NCBI GenBank assembly: GCA_964461135.1 | Contig: CAYWTB010000129.1 | Coordinates: 1-9,807 of the forward strand | Source of the DNA: RQOF01 sp964461135 | GTDB lineage: Bacteria > Calditrichota > Calditrichia > RBG-13-44-9 | Reading direction: 5' to 3' | Length of the DNA stretch: 9,807 nucleotides | Part shown: piece after piece, positions 1 to 6,243 of the stretch | Position numbering within the stretch: position 1 is the first letter of the stretch | How the letters are laid out: every line of letters begins with the position of its first letter | Program-made: the position numbers and the translations under genes | Notes under the pieces: generated by a model | Database searches by the model: none | The model's input: the letters and a program-made list of their open reading frames with translations, nothing else | Told to the model about the DNA's origin: nothing

Positions 1-150
1 GCGGTCGACCGCTATATAAAACAGTATGATCAGATAAGAATTCTAATAAAGAAGAGCCTGGATGAGAGGGCCATTAAGGAAATAACAGGAAGATCGATGA
101 AAATCGTCAGGGAATATATTAAATTGTATTATGATCTAAATCCAAGTTAA
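1..150 (+). CDS. C-terminal tail of a DUF1670-like protein (5' end outside window)
   Basis: An open frame runs from the first base to a TAA at 148-150 and gives 49 residues beginning AVDRYIKQYDQIRILIKKSL. The middle (DERAIKEITGRSMKIVREYI) looks like a helix-turn-helix: a short helix, a T-G-R-S turn and a second helix. The pattern of V-x-R-Y-I-K, then a lysine-rich helix, then I-x-x-x-T-G-x-S and a final E-Y-I resembles the C-terminus of DUF1670 proteins. These are a poorly characterised group that I associate with mobile or multicopy genes. This assignment is from memory of the pattern. A generic HTH at the end of another transposon or regulator protein is the alternative. The start, and any promoter, lie left of the window. 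Only 79 bp separate it from the next gene, and that spacer carries its own dyad symmetry, so I do not infer an operon. Confidence 0.5.
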   Translation, partial: AVDRYIKQYDQIRILIKKSLDERAIKEITGRSMKIVREYIKLYYDLNPS

Positions 151-171
151 AAAAAGGTGTGATTTATAAAG

Positions 172-202
172 CGACATTTGTCGTAATAGTAAATACCATT
201 AC
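172..202. promoter_or_regulatory. Two abutting dyads upstream of the NmrA gene (candidate operator)
   Basis: Positions 183-202 read GTAATAGTAAATACCATTAC, a 20-bp palindrome in which 8 of 10 base pairs are symmetric (GTAAT-x-GTA-xx-TAC-x-ATTAC). It abuts a second perfect dyad at 172-183, CGACA-TT-TGTCG. A weak sigma70-like pair, TTGTCG (178-183) and ACTAAT (201-206) with 17-bp spacing, would place the large palindrome exactly over the promoter, as expected for a repressor site. NmrA/QorB-type genes are often controlled by HxlR-family regulators that bind GTA..TAC-rich palindromes. No regulator gene lies in this window, so the binding protein is unknown. The symmetry is seen directly; the operator role is inferred. 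Confidence 0.5.
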
Positions 203-229
203 TAATGAATAACATAAAGGAGATAGATT

Positions 230-1132
230 ATGTATGTCATCACCGGAGCTACAGGAAATACCGGAAAACCATTGAGCCATGCCCTGCTGGACGCAGGAAA
301 ACAAGTTCGGATTATCAGCCGCAGTCCTGAAAAAGCCAGGGAGCTGACCGACAAGGGTGCCGAACTCTTCCAGGGTGACATCTCGGATGAAAAACTGGTC
401 ATCCGGGCTTTTAGCGGGGCGACCGCCGTCTATGCCATGATCCCCTTTAATTTCACGGCTAAGGATTACTTCGCTTTTCAGAAATCGCTGGCAGATCCAA
501 TCGTTTCTGCCGTCGCTAAAACGCGTGTCAAATATGTGGTTACCCTGAGCAGCGTGGGAGCCGATCTTGAAAAAGATACCGGCATTGTAACCGGATTGCA
601 TTATCTGGAACAAAAATTAAATTCCATTAAGGATCTGAATGTTTTACATCTTCGTCCCACCTATTTCCTGGAAAATACCCTGGGTATGGCGGATATGATA
701 AAGCAGATGGGTATCATGGGTTCTCCCGTGAAAGCCGACCTGACGCTGAATATGATCGCTACCAGGGATATTGCCACGTACGCAGCTAAACGATTACTTG
801 CCCTGGATTTTAAGGGACACAATGTCCAGTATCTGTTGGGCCAGCATGATCTGACCTACAATCAGGTGGCAAAAGTATATGGAAAAGCTATTAATAAACC
901 TGATCTGCGTTATGTTGAAATTTCCCCCGATGACTTTAAAAAAGGCTGGATGCAGATGGGAACATCAGAAAGTCTGGTTGATAATATGAACATCTTCATT
1001 CACTCGCTGAACACCGGAAAAGTATTAGCAAAGGCAGTGCGGGATAAAGAAAGTACCACTCCGACCAGCCTGGAGGAGTTTGCAAACACCTTTGCTTATG
1101 TCTATAAAATGAAAAATGAACAAGCCGGATAG
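230..1132 (+). CDS. NmrA-family NAD(P)-binding oxidoreductase (QorB/YtfG-like)
   Basis: This 300-residue protein is an atypical short-chain dehydrogenase of the NmrA type, probably cytosolic. The N-terminus MYVITGATGNTGKPL carries the dinucleotide-binding glycine motif G6-A-T-G9-N-T-G12. Arg31 after the second strand (IISRSPEK) is where NADP(H)-preferring members hold the 2' phosphate. The GD49-50 pair (FQGDISD) and the strand VVTLSSVGAD are also typical. A Y125-L-E-Q-K129 segment (GLHYLEQKL) matches YxxxK spacing, although NmrA proteins often use this segment as an H-x-x-x-E variant and some are redox sensors rather than enzymes. The length is usual for the family. The ATG is supported by AAAGGAG about 7 bases upstream. 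QorB-like relatives reduce quinones with NADPH; the substrate here cannot be read from sequence. It appears monocistronic, with a 274-bp spacer to the next start and no strong terminator. Confidence 0.88.
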   Translation: MYVITGATGNTGKPLSHALLDAGKQVRIISRSPEKARELTDKGAELFQGDISDEKLVIRAFSGATAVYAMIPFNFTAKDYFAFQKSLADPIVSAVAKTRVKYVVTLSSVGADLEKDTGIVTGLHYLEQKLNSIKDLNVLHLRPTYFLENTLGMADMIKQMGIMGSPVKADLTLNMIATRDIATYAAKRLLALDFKGHNVQYLLGQHDLTYNQVAKVYGKAINKPDLRYVEISPDDFKKGWMQMGTSESLVDNMNIFIHSLNTGKVLAKAVRDKESTTPTSLEEFANTFAYVYKMKNEQAG

Positions 1133-1270
1133 CAAGGGGAGATTAATAATTTTATTACAGACCACCTGAAATCTTACGCTCTGAAACTATTTTTACACTA
1201 TCTCTTTATTACTGCTTTCTAGAGAAGTGACAGATCTTCGTGATTTTACCCAATAAGAAAAGAAAAAATT

Positions 1271-1286
1271 AAATTCAGCTGAATTT
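1271..1286. repeat. Perfect 16-bp palindrome
   Basis: AAATTCAGCTGAATTT is its own reverse complement over 16 bases. It is flanked by A-rich sequence on the left and T-rich sequence on the right (TATTGATTTTATT). It sits about 140 bp after the NmrA stop and about 120 bp before the DinB start. It could be an operator, or a weak hairpin (6-bp arms, 4-nt loop) acting as a bidirectional terminator. The AT-rich arms make a strong terminator unlikely. Confidence 0.4.
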
Positions 1287-1317
1287 TATTGATTTTATTA
1301 TGAAACCTGCATTAAAT

Positions 1318-1332
1318 TGAGAATCATTCTTA
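1318..1332. promoter_or_regulatory. Fur-box-like 7-1-7 dyad
   Basis: TGAGAATCATTCTTA agrees at 11 of the 14 informative positions with the Fur 7-1-7 consensus TGATAATNATTATCA. The core AGAAT-C-ATTCT is perfectly symmetric. It lies 75 bp upstream of the DinB-like start, a plausible distance for a metal-responsive operator. PerR and Zur boxes have a similar shape, so the regulator is uncertain. One site in an AT-rich spacer can also arise by chance. Confidence 0.4.
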
Positions 1333-1406
1333 TTAAAAGGGAAAATTTCAAAATTAAAATCCAGTCCATATCAAACTCACCAAATACAATAAAGGAGACT
1401 CATGTT

Positions 1407-1979
1407 ATGAATCATAAATATAATTATTTTTTGATAATTGTGATGGTTTGCGGTTTATCATTTACTGTTTTACCCGCGCAGAAAATGCAGGCAGCGGGTG
1501 ACAAGAAGGAGCCGGCCATAATAACGGAATTTATCGGTCAGACCAATTTTCTGGAAGGACGGTTAACAGACCTGCTTAGCGCCATTCCCCAGGATAAATT
1601 AAACTGGCGTCCGGCAGAAGGTATTCGTTCATTCGCAGAGGTATTTAGCCACATTACCTCCGCCAATAATGGATTTGGTAAAATGGCTGGTCTGGATTCA
1701 TCTGCGCGCGAAATGGAATCCGATCCGAAAAAATTTGAGACGGCCACGACGGACAAGCAGCAAATATTAACGAATCTCAAAGAGTCTTTCGCGGCTTTAA
1801 GAACATCTATTTCCTCTCTGAACCAGAACGAACTAAATGCACAGATCAATGTTTTCGGCAGGGATACCAGCCGGCGCAATTTCATTATCAGCACCCTGAA
1901 TCATGACCACGAACATCTGGGACAACTCATCGCTTATTCCCGAATGAATGGCATTGTTCCGCCCTGGTCGGCCAAATGA
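1407..1979 (+). CDS. Exported DinB/YfiT-like metal-binding protein
   Basis: This is a 190-residue protein. I chose the ATG at 1407 because AAAGGAG (1391-1397) lies at normal distance and the protein then begins with a signal peptide: MNHKY, a hydrophobic run LIIVMVCGLSFTVL, and probable cleavage near PAQ or QAA (residues 24-30). A TTG start at 1317 would add 30 lysine-rich residues that hide the signal. The mature part is a DinB-type four-helix bundle: FLEGRLTDLLSAIP, then LNWRPAEGIRSFAEVFSHI with His82, and a C-terminal helix with His166, His168 and His170. His82 plus the H166-x-x-x-H170 pair fits the three-histidine metal site of the superfamily. The ending GQLIAYSRMNGIVPPWS is typical of DinB_2 proteins of FCB bacteria. 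Some superfamily members are thiol transferases (for example bacillithiol or mycothiol S-transferases), but most are uncharacterised, so no reaction is assigned. It stands alone between long spacers. Confidence 0.85.
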   Translation: MNHKYNYFLIIVMVCGLSFTVLPAQKMQAAGDKKEPAIITEFIGQTNFLEGRLTDLLSAIPQDKLNWRPAEGIRSFAEVFSHITSANNGFGKMAGLDSSAREMESDPKKFETATTDKQQILTNLKESFAALRTSISSLNQNELNAQINVFGRDTSRRNFIISTLNHDHEHLGQLIAYSRMNGIVPPWSAK

Positions 1980-2066
1980 GTCAGAACAATTTATAAATAA
2001 ACAAGTTCACCACACAGTGTTCTCCATGCGAAAGATTATTGAGGGGAAATGGTAAAGGAAAAAGGC

Positions 2067-2103
2067 GAAAGGACCGAGGCTCAAGGTTTCTTGATCTCCT
2101 TTC
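2067..2103. repeat. Two-tier inverted repeat at the left of the repeat block
   Basis: The arms GAAAGGA (2067-2073) and TCCTTTC (2097-2103) are perfectly complementary. They enclose a second perfect dyad, TCAAG-GTTT-CTTGA (2081-2094). The whole could fold as a long interrupted hairpin. No T-tract follows, so it is not a canonical intrinsic terminator. It is 87 bp after the DinB stop. Confidence 0.4.
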
Positions 2104-2330
2104 TGACGACTGCCAACTGGAGTTGGACCCGGGGTTGGGGATACTGGATGCTGGTCACTGGATTCTGGATACTGGATTAATTTTCTTTTAGTGTTAAATC
2201 TTGTCTACCTTTTTTCGCCACGCAGGACTTTATCTTGCCTTTTGCCAACTGCTAAATAGTTACAGTTTTCTTCGATCTTTTTTCTTTGATTTTGTTTTTT
2301 TGGCCGACTGCAGACTGCCGACTTGATTCT

Positions 2331-2390
2331 GGCTAAATCATGGAAGATTTAGTCCCGGCTGGAGTACCGGAGGGAGTCAAAGTCGTCGGG
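2331..2390. repeat. Structured 60-nt repeat, copy A
   Basis: This is copy A of a 60-nt element that also occurs at 2493-2552, identical at 42 of 60 positions with no gaps. The first stem pairs GGCTAAATC (2331-2339) with GATTTAGTC (2346-2354) around a 6-nt loop: 9 pairs including one G-T. A second, weaker pairing joins CCGGC (2355-2359) to GTCGG (2385-2389). The element is preceded by GACTGC-type heptads. Confidence 0.6.
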
Positions 2391-2418
2391 CATCTTTGAT
2401 CCTGCCCTTCCGCCTCCT

Positions 2419-2446
2419 GGTTCCCGGCTCCCGGGAACCTATTTTT
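2419..2446 (+). terminator. Perfect GC-rich hairpin with short T-run
   Basis: GGTTCCCGG (2419-2427), loop CTC and CCGGGAACC (2431-2439) form a 9-bp perfect stem, followed by TATTTTT (2440-2446). This has the shape of an intrinsic terminator for + strand transcripts. It lies far (440 bp) from the upstream gene and inside the repeat block, so it may instead be one more REP-like hairpin. Confidence 0.4.
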
Positions 2447-2492
2447 AGCCTTAAGCCTTGGGGTTTGAGCTTGATCCTGGATATTGGATACT

Positions 2493-2552
2493 GGTGAAAT
2501 CCTGCATGATTTCATCTCGACGAGACAACTGGAAGGAGTCGGGGTCGTCGGG
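2493..2552. repeat. Structured 60-nt repeat, copy B
   Basis: This is copy B of the element at 2331-2390. Its first stem pairs GGTGAAATC (2493-2501) with GATTTCATC (2508-2516) around a 6-nt loop. Relative to copy A, two pairs have changed on both sides: C-G to T-A and T-A to G-C. The G-T pair is kept. A second stem pairs TCGACGA (2517-2523) with TCGTCGG (2545-2551), longer than in copy A. GGATACT-type heptads lie directly on both sides. Confidence 0.6.
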
Positions 2553-2780
2553 AATGCTGGATGCCAGATGCTGGTCACTGGTTACTGGTTTCCTTGATCT
2601 TTGGTCTTTGATCTTGTATTTTGCCGACTGCTGACTGCAGACTTGCGCCTGATTTTTTATTCTTGTTAAATCCTTAAATTTAAGGTGAAAGAAAAAAAAC
2701 GGACTAATGATTTTGAGAAGTCACTTAAGGCTCCTATATTTCTTTATCTTCGAATCAAGCAGACACAGGGAGACATTTTT

Positions 2781-4388
2781 ATGGTCATCAATATCCGTAT
2801 TTTCAATTATTTGCAAAGGGTTTTATTTATAATGATCCTGTACATCACCTTTGGCTTGCAAAATACCGGTTTTTCCCAGCAGCGCGCGGATGGTTGTACC
2901 TCTCTTACCGTCGGCAAAGCGGCATCTTTTGATGGTTCGGTAATGACTTCTCATACCATGGATGAGCATAATGCCCGGGCCTGGATAGATATCCAGCCTG
3001 CCCGTAACCATAAACCGGGAACCATGATGACCATGTACCGCATGGAAGAATTTGACTCGCTTTCGATGCCCACTTACAAGGCAGTAGCGATCGGGGAAAT
3101 TCCGCAGGCGGAGAAAACCCTGGGGTATGTAAATACATCCCTGCCCTGTCTGAATGAGCACCAGCTGGCTATAGGAGAATCCACTTTCGGAGGACGGGAA
3201 TCCCTGCAGTCTGATTCCGGTCTTATTGATTTATGGAGGCTGGTGCAGATTCTTATGGAACGCTGCACTACCGCCCGTGAAGCCATACGACTGGCCGGTG
3301 AGCTCACTGCCAGATATGGTTGGCGGGATGAAGGCGAATGCCTGACCATTGCGGATCCCCTGGAAGTGTGGCATTTTGAGATTTTAGGACCCGGCCGGAA
3401 TAAGGTGGGCTCCATCTGGGCAGCCCAGCGCGTTCCTGACGATCAGGTTTCGGTAAACGCCAATGCCAGCCGTATCCGGCAGGTGGATCCGGACCAACCC
3501 GACTATTATATGGCCTCAGAAAATCTCACACAGGTGGCCCTGGACAGCGGCTGGTGGAAACCGGACGATGGGCCGTTTCAGTTTAATTACGCCTACGATC
3601 CGGAAGGACGGCAGTCTCTGGCCAGCCGGCGGCGGGAATGGCGGGTGCTCAGCCTGCTGGCCCCTTCGCTGAATCTGCTTCCCGAATCGGAAAATTACCC
3701 CTTTTCAGTTAAACCCGATTCCCTGGTAACTCTGTCCAGAATGGTATCTGTTTTCCGTGACTATTATGAAGGAACGGATTATAATCCGGTAAAAAATATC
3801 ACCTGGGAAACCCACAGCGGAAAATACGAAATATCCCCGCTGGCCAATCCTTTTATGCCTTATGACATGCTATCCCTATTCAAGATCAACGGGGGCTGGG
3901 GTTGGCGGGGTGAACGTACTATCGCCCGCTGGTACACCATGTACGCCACCATCATCCAGGTGCGGGACTGGCTGCCGGATCTCATTGGTGGCGTGGCCTG
4001 GCTGGGGCTGGATAATGTGGCGACCACCCTGTATATTCCCATATATGCCGGAAGTACAGACCTTCCGGCGGCCTATAAAGTGCCGGGACGGGTTACCGGT
4101 TTCACCCGGGAATCCGCCTGGTGGGCCTTTAACCGCCTGAGCACCCTCACCGCACAGCGCTGGGGAGACATGCGACATAACGTGACGGCCGCGTGGAATC
4201 CCCTGCAACAGGAACTCTTTGATAATCAACCGAAGGTGGAAGAAGAGATCATGAAATTGTACAATAAGAATCCTAGAAGAGCCACCCGATATCTGACGGA
4301 CTATACTCTGAAATGGGGACAGAAAGCAGTGGATGAAGCCTGGAAACTGGGGGATTTTCTCTGGACGAAATATGATGAAAAATTTTAA
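2781..4388 (+). CDS. Secreted C69-family dipeptidase (PepD-like Ntn hydrolase)
   Basis: This is a 535-residue peptidase of MEROPS family C69, an N-terminal-nucleophile hydrolase that cleaves dipeptides after self-processing. I prefer the ATG at 2781, with AGGGAGA (2767-2773) upstream. The frame is open back to a GTG at 2685, but that adds 32 charged residues before the export signal. Residues 1-35 form a signal peptide or membrane anchor (QRVLFIMILYITFGLQNTGF). The segment DG-CTSLTVGKAASFDGSVM then starts the catalytic domain, with Cys39 the expected nucleophile, matching the C-T-x-x-x-V-G-K-x-A-S-x-D-G-S signature. Further family features are ALASRRREW-type basic segments, the G-x-x-x-R-TIARWYTMYATI region and a tail ending TLKWGQKAVDEAWKLGDFLW. 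Length is usual for the family. It probably degrades peptides in the periplasm. It is more GC-rich than the genes to its right. No partner gene is adjacent. Confidence 0.88.
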   Translation: MVINIRIFNYLQRVLFIMILYITFGLQNTGFSQQRADGCTSLTVGKAASFDGSVMTSHTMDEHNARAWIDIQPARNHKPGTMMTMYRMEEFDSLSMPTYKAVAIGEIPQAEKTLGYVNTSLPCLNEHQLAIGESTFGGRESLQSDSGLIDLWRLVQILMERCTTAREAIRLAGELTARYGWRDEGECLTIADPLEVWHFEILGPGRNKVGSIWAAQRVPDDQVSVNANASRIRQVDPDQPDYYMASENLTQVALDSGWWKPDDGPFQFNYAYDPEGRQSLASRRREWRVLSLLAPSLNLLPESENYPFSVKPDSLVTLSRMVSVFRDYYEGTDYNPVKNITWETHSGKYEISPLANPFMPYDMLSLFKINGGWGWRGERTIARWYTMYATIIQVRDWLPDLIGGVAWLGLDNVATTLYIPIYAGSTDLPAAYKVPGRVTGFTRESAWWAFNRLSTLTAQRWGDMRHNVTAAWNPLQQELFDNQPKVEEEIMKLYNKNPRRATRYLTDYTLKWGQKAVDEAWKLGDFLWTKYDEKF

Positions 4389-4395
4389 AATATAT

Positions 4396-4427
4396 ATTTC
4401 CCAATAAAATTCATTTTTCTGGGAAAT
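4396..4427. terminator. Inverted repeat after the dipeptidase gene
   Basis: ATTTCCCA (4396-4403) and TGGGAAAT (4420-4427) are perfectly complementary. They lie 7 bp after the stop codon, and AAAAT/ATTTT inside the loop can extend the pairing. There is no T-tract on the + side. The minus side runs into TATATATTTT. It is plausibly a transcript end or mRNA-stabilising hairpin. Confidence 0.45.
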
Positions 4428-4456
4428 CGGTGCCATATGTTTTTAGAAATGAATTT

Positions 4457-4970
4457 ATGACAGTATATATTTTAGCCGGCGGATTGCTGTTCCACCGTAC
4501 CCGGGCTGAGTAAAATTCAACTCATTGCGGGACGGTACGGTAATGCTGCAAGAAGCGTGTGTTGGGGTTCTCTGTTGTTCGTTCCGCTGAACCTGATCAA
4601 CGCCGCTGATGGTTCACCAGCCACTGACATCACCTGTGTGACCGGGTGGTGGATGCCCTTCTCCCTTCCCTGGTTCTCGGGTATCGCTGAAGAAACCTGG
4701 TTCAGATTATTCCATGTCGGGCTGTGCTTTTTCTTTCTGCACCGAGCGTTTCGAACACCTCCGGTCCTGGCCGCTACTGCCGCGTGCTCTCTAGCGGTAT
4801 CACCTTCGGCCTGGGTCATGGTCGAACATTGGAGGGATTCCTGACGACAGGACTTCTCTCTGGCGTGCCCATTGGCAGTCTTATTCGCCAAGAGTAACCG
4901 GGAACATGCTGTGGGCGCCCACTATCTGATCAATATGATACCATGGTTGATGGTTTTCCTGAAAACCTGA
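4457..4970 (+). pseudogene. Frameshifted CPBP-family intramembrane metalloprotease
   Basis: Four successive segments in alternating frames together read as one CPBP (Abi, Rce1-like) membrane protease. Segment 1 is 4457-4510, MTVYILAGGLLFHRTRAE, then a TAA. Segment 2 runs from about 4512 to about 4789, with SKIQLIAG... and GIAEETWFRLFHVGL. Segment 3 runs from about 4790 to 4894, with SGITFGLGHGRTLEGF and LLSGVPIGSLI, then TAA at 4895. Segment 4 is 4896-4970, with NREHAVGAHYLINMIPWL, then TGA. All three family motifs survive: EExxxR (EETWFR), FxxxH (FGLGH) and HxxxN (HYLIN). They hold the metal-binding and catalytic residues of this family, which includes CAAX processing and bacteriocin-immunity proteases. 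About 170 residues are recoverable. Three one-base shifts (near 4511, 4790 and 4895) make it non-functional unless they are sequencing errors. No good ribosome binding site precedes it. Confidence 0.75.
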
Positions 4971-5030
4971 TGCAGCCCGACGGGGTGATAACCAAAATGA
5001 TATGCCTGAACTATATAATGGGAAAATAAA

Positions 5031-6200
5031 ATGAATAAAATTCTAAAAATACTAGTAATTACTTTTATCTCCCTGTCAGCTTTATTTTACTTTCGTGATT
5101 ACATCTTAATTTTGGCAATCAAAATTTTTTATCAAAAAAACTATCATGGGGAAAAATTACCACTTCCCCGAATTGATATCGCTCAACTAACCGAGCTTTC
5201 GGATTACGTCAAAAATAAGTATAGAACACCCGAAGAATACGTTGTCAGTAAATTTATGGATCATGATATTATTTTTATTGGCGAACGTCATAGAATCAAA
5301 CATGATGCTGAATTAATACAATCTCTGATTCCTGTTTTATATGAAAATGGTATTTATAACCTTGGGATGGAATTTGCGATTTATAAAGATCAGTTATTAA
5401 TCGATTCATTACTCAGTGCAAAAGAGTATAGTCAGGAAACAGCAAATACCATATTATTTAATTGGTCTGAATTATGGGGCTATCAGGAGTATACCGATAT
5501 TTTCAAATCAGCCTGGCAATTGAACAGATCTGTTCCCGGGGAAAAGAGAAAATTTAGAATTGTCGGATTAAATATTCCCCAAAATACCGGTAATGATGAT
5601 GATGTCATGACAAAAGTAATTATGAAAGAATTTATGAATCGGAATGAAAAAGCACTCATATATTGCGGTATGCATCACGCATTTACTGCTTACAAATATC
5701 CAATTCTTGAGAATGGTAAATTCAGTCATTTTTTTGACCATCGTGTGGGTAATATGGTCTACAAACAGATAGGAGATCGTGCAATTACCATTTGTTTTCA
5801 TTATCCCTGGGGTACTTCAGACGGGAGTAATTATCCGATAGATGGCATTATAGACACCCTCATGAAAACAATTCCAAAAGAATACCAAAGAGCAGGATTC
5901 GATACCCGGAGTACACCATTTGGCGATTTACCAGCGACTAATACAATTTACCGCTATGGCTATGATAAATTCACCCTTAAAGATTTTTGTGATGGGTATA
6001 TTTTTCAAAAACCGCTTTCGCAATACCAGGGCGTCACAACGATAAAAAATTTTATTAACAGGAAGAATATAAAAGAGGCGAGAAAACGATTCTCCAATTA
6101 CAGCTTTAAATTCATCTTTGATAATTTCGGTACGGTTTTTTGGAATTATGCTATTTCAATGGATGCCGATCTGAGAGGAGAGTTTCCTAAATATAAATAA
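5031..6200 (+). CDS. Membrane-anchored EreA/ChaN/TraB-superfamily (GxxH) protein
   Basis: The protein has 389 residues. Residues 4-33 are strongly hydrophobic (ILVITFISLSALFYF, then YILILAIKIFY), an N-terminal anchor that probably leaves the rest outside the cytoplasmic membrane. The catalytic-type domain starts at DIIFIGERHRIKHDAELIQ, with the first GxxH (G84-E85-R86-H87), followed by LGMEFA with Glu114. The second GxxH is G213-M-H-H216 in KALIYCGMHHAF. Two GxxH motifs and an acidic residue define the Tiki/TraB/EreA/ChaN superfamily, which includes erythromycin esterases, haem-uptake lipoproteins and metalloproteases. Residues from about 300 to the end match nothing I recognise. I cannot choose between esterase, protease and binding roles. 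The ATG has only a weak GGGAA before it; TATAAT at 5014-5019 may be a -10 box giving a very short leader. The gene is visibly more AT-rich than the two loci to its left. Confidence 0.65.
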   Translation: MNKILKILVITFISLSALFYFRDYILILAIKIFYQKNYHGEKLPLPRIDIAQLTELSDYVKNKYRTPEEYVVSKFMDHDIIFIGERHRIKHDAELIQSLIPVLYENGIYNLGMEFAIYKDQLLIDSLLSAKEYSQETANTILFNWSELWGYQEYTDIFKSAWQLNRSVPGEKRKFRIVGLNIPQNTGNDDDVMTKVIMKEFMNRNEKALIYCGMHHAFTAYKYPILENGKFSHFFDHRVGNMVYKQIGDRAITICFHYPWGTSDGSNYPIDGIIDTLMKTIPKEYQRAGFDTRSTPFGDLPATNTIYRYGYDKFTLKDFCDGYIFQKPLSQYQGVTTIKNFINRKNIKEARKRFSNYSFKFIFDNFGTVFWNYAISMDADLRGEFPKYK

Positions 6201-6243
6201 ATTAAATGAATTATGGCATAAATAGCGCTCTCAGTTGATCGCA

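Larger units (their letters stand above)
1980..2684. repeat. Gene-free block of degenerate 7-nt tandem repeats and hairpins
   Basis: I find no credible gene here. The sequence is built of short words repeated with a period of 7. GGATACT-like units run unbroken from 2139 to 2173 (five units, consensus GGATNCT). They recur at 2479-2492 and, with variants, at 2559-2586. GACTGCN-like units occur at 2306-2326 and 2626-2646, with a single GACTGCC at 2108. TTGATCT-like units occur at 2594-2614. From 2271 to 2326, T-rich and GACTGC-type heptads stay in one 7-nt register. Hairpins are interspersed and listed separately. The base composition and word use differ from the flanking genes. Heptanucleotide repeats of other sequence (STRR) are known in cyanobacteria. 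Spacers rich in TGGATACTGG-type words are something I associate with Calditrichota and deltaproteobacterial genomes, but that is recollection only. Confidence 0.8.

Noticed and set aside
164..613. 149-codon minus-strand open frame overlapping the NmrA start
   Set aside because: It is antisense to the clearly coding NmrA N-terminus with its glycine motif, and the composition is a shadow of that gene.
1317..1406. Upstream TTG start for the DinB-like protein
   Set aside because: It has no ribosome binding site, it overlaps the Fur-like dyad, and it would mask the signal peptide that begins at the ATG at 1407.
2333..2578. 81-codon open frame on the minus strand in the repeat block
   Set aside because: It is composed of the repeat words; its two internally similar segments simply translate the two 60-nt copies. 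There is no ribosome binding site and it resembles no protein family.
2139..2646. CRISPR array
   Set aside because: The units are 7 nt long and contiguous, with no 25-40-nt direct repeats separated by unique spacers and no cas genes.
2685..2780. Upstream GTG start for the C69 dipeptidase
   Set aside because: It would put 32 mostly charged residues before a clear signal sequence. The ATG at 2781 has a better ribosome binding site.
3876..4436. 186-codon minus-strand open frame
   Set aside because: It lies opposite the well-supported dipeptidase and runs into its 3' spacer. The translation has no domain-like pattern.
4457..4970. Programmed frameshifting in the CPBP locus
   Set aside because: Three shifts in alternating directions, without obvious slippery heptamers at the junctions, fit decay or sequence error better.
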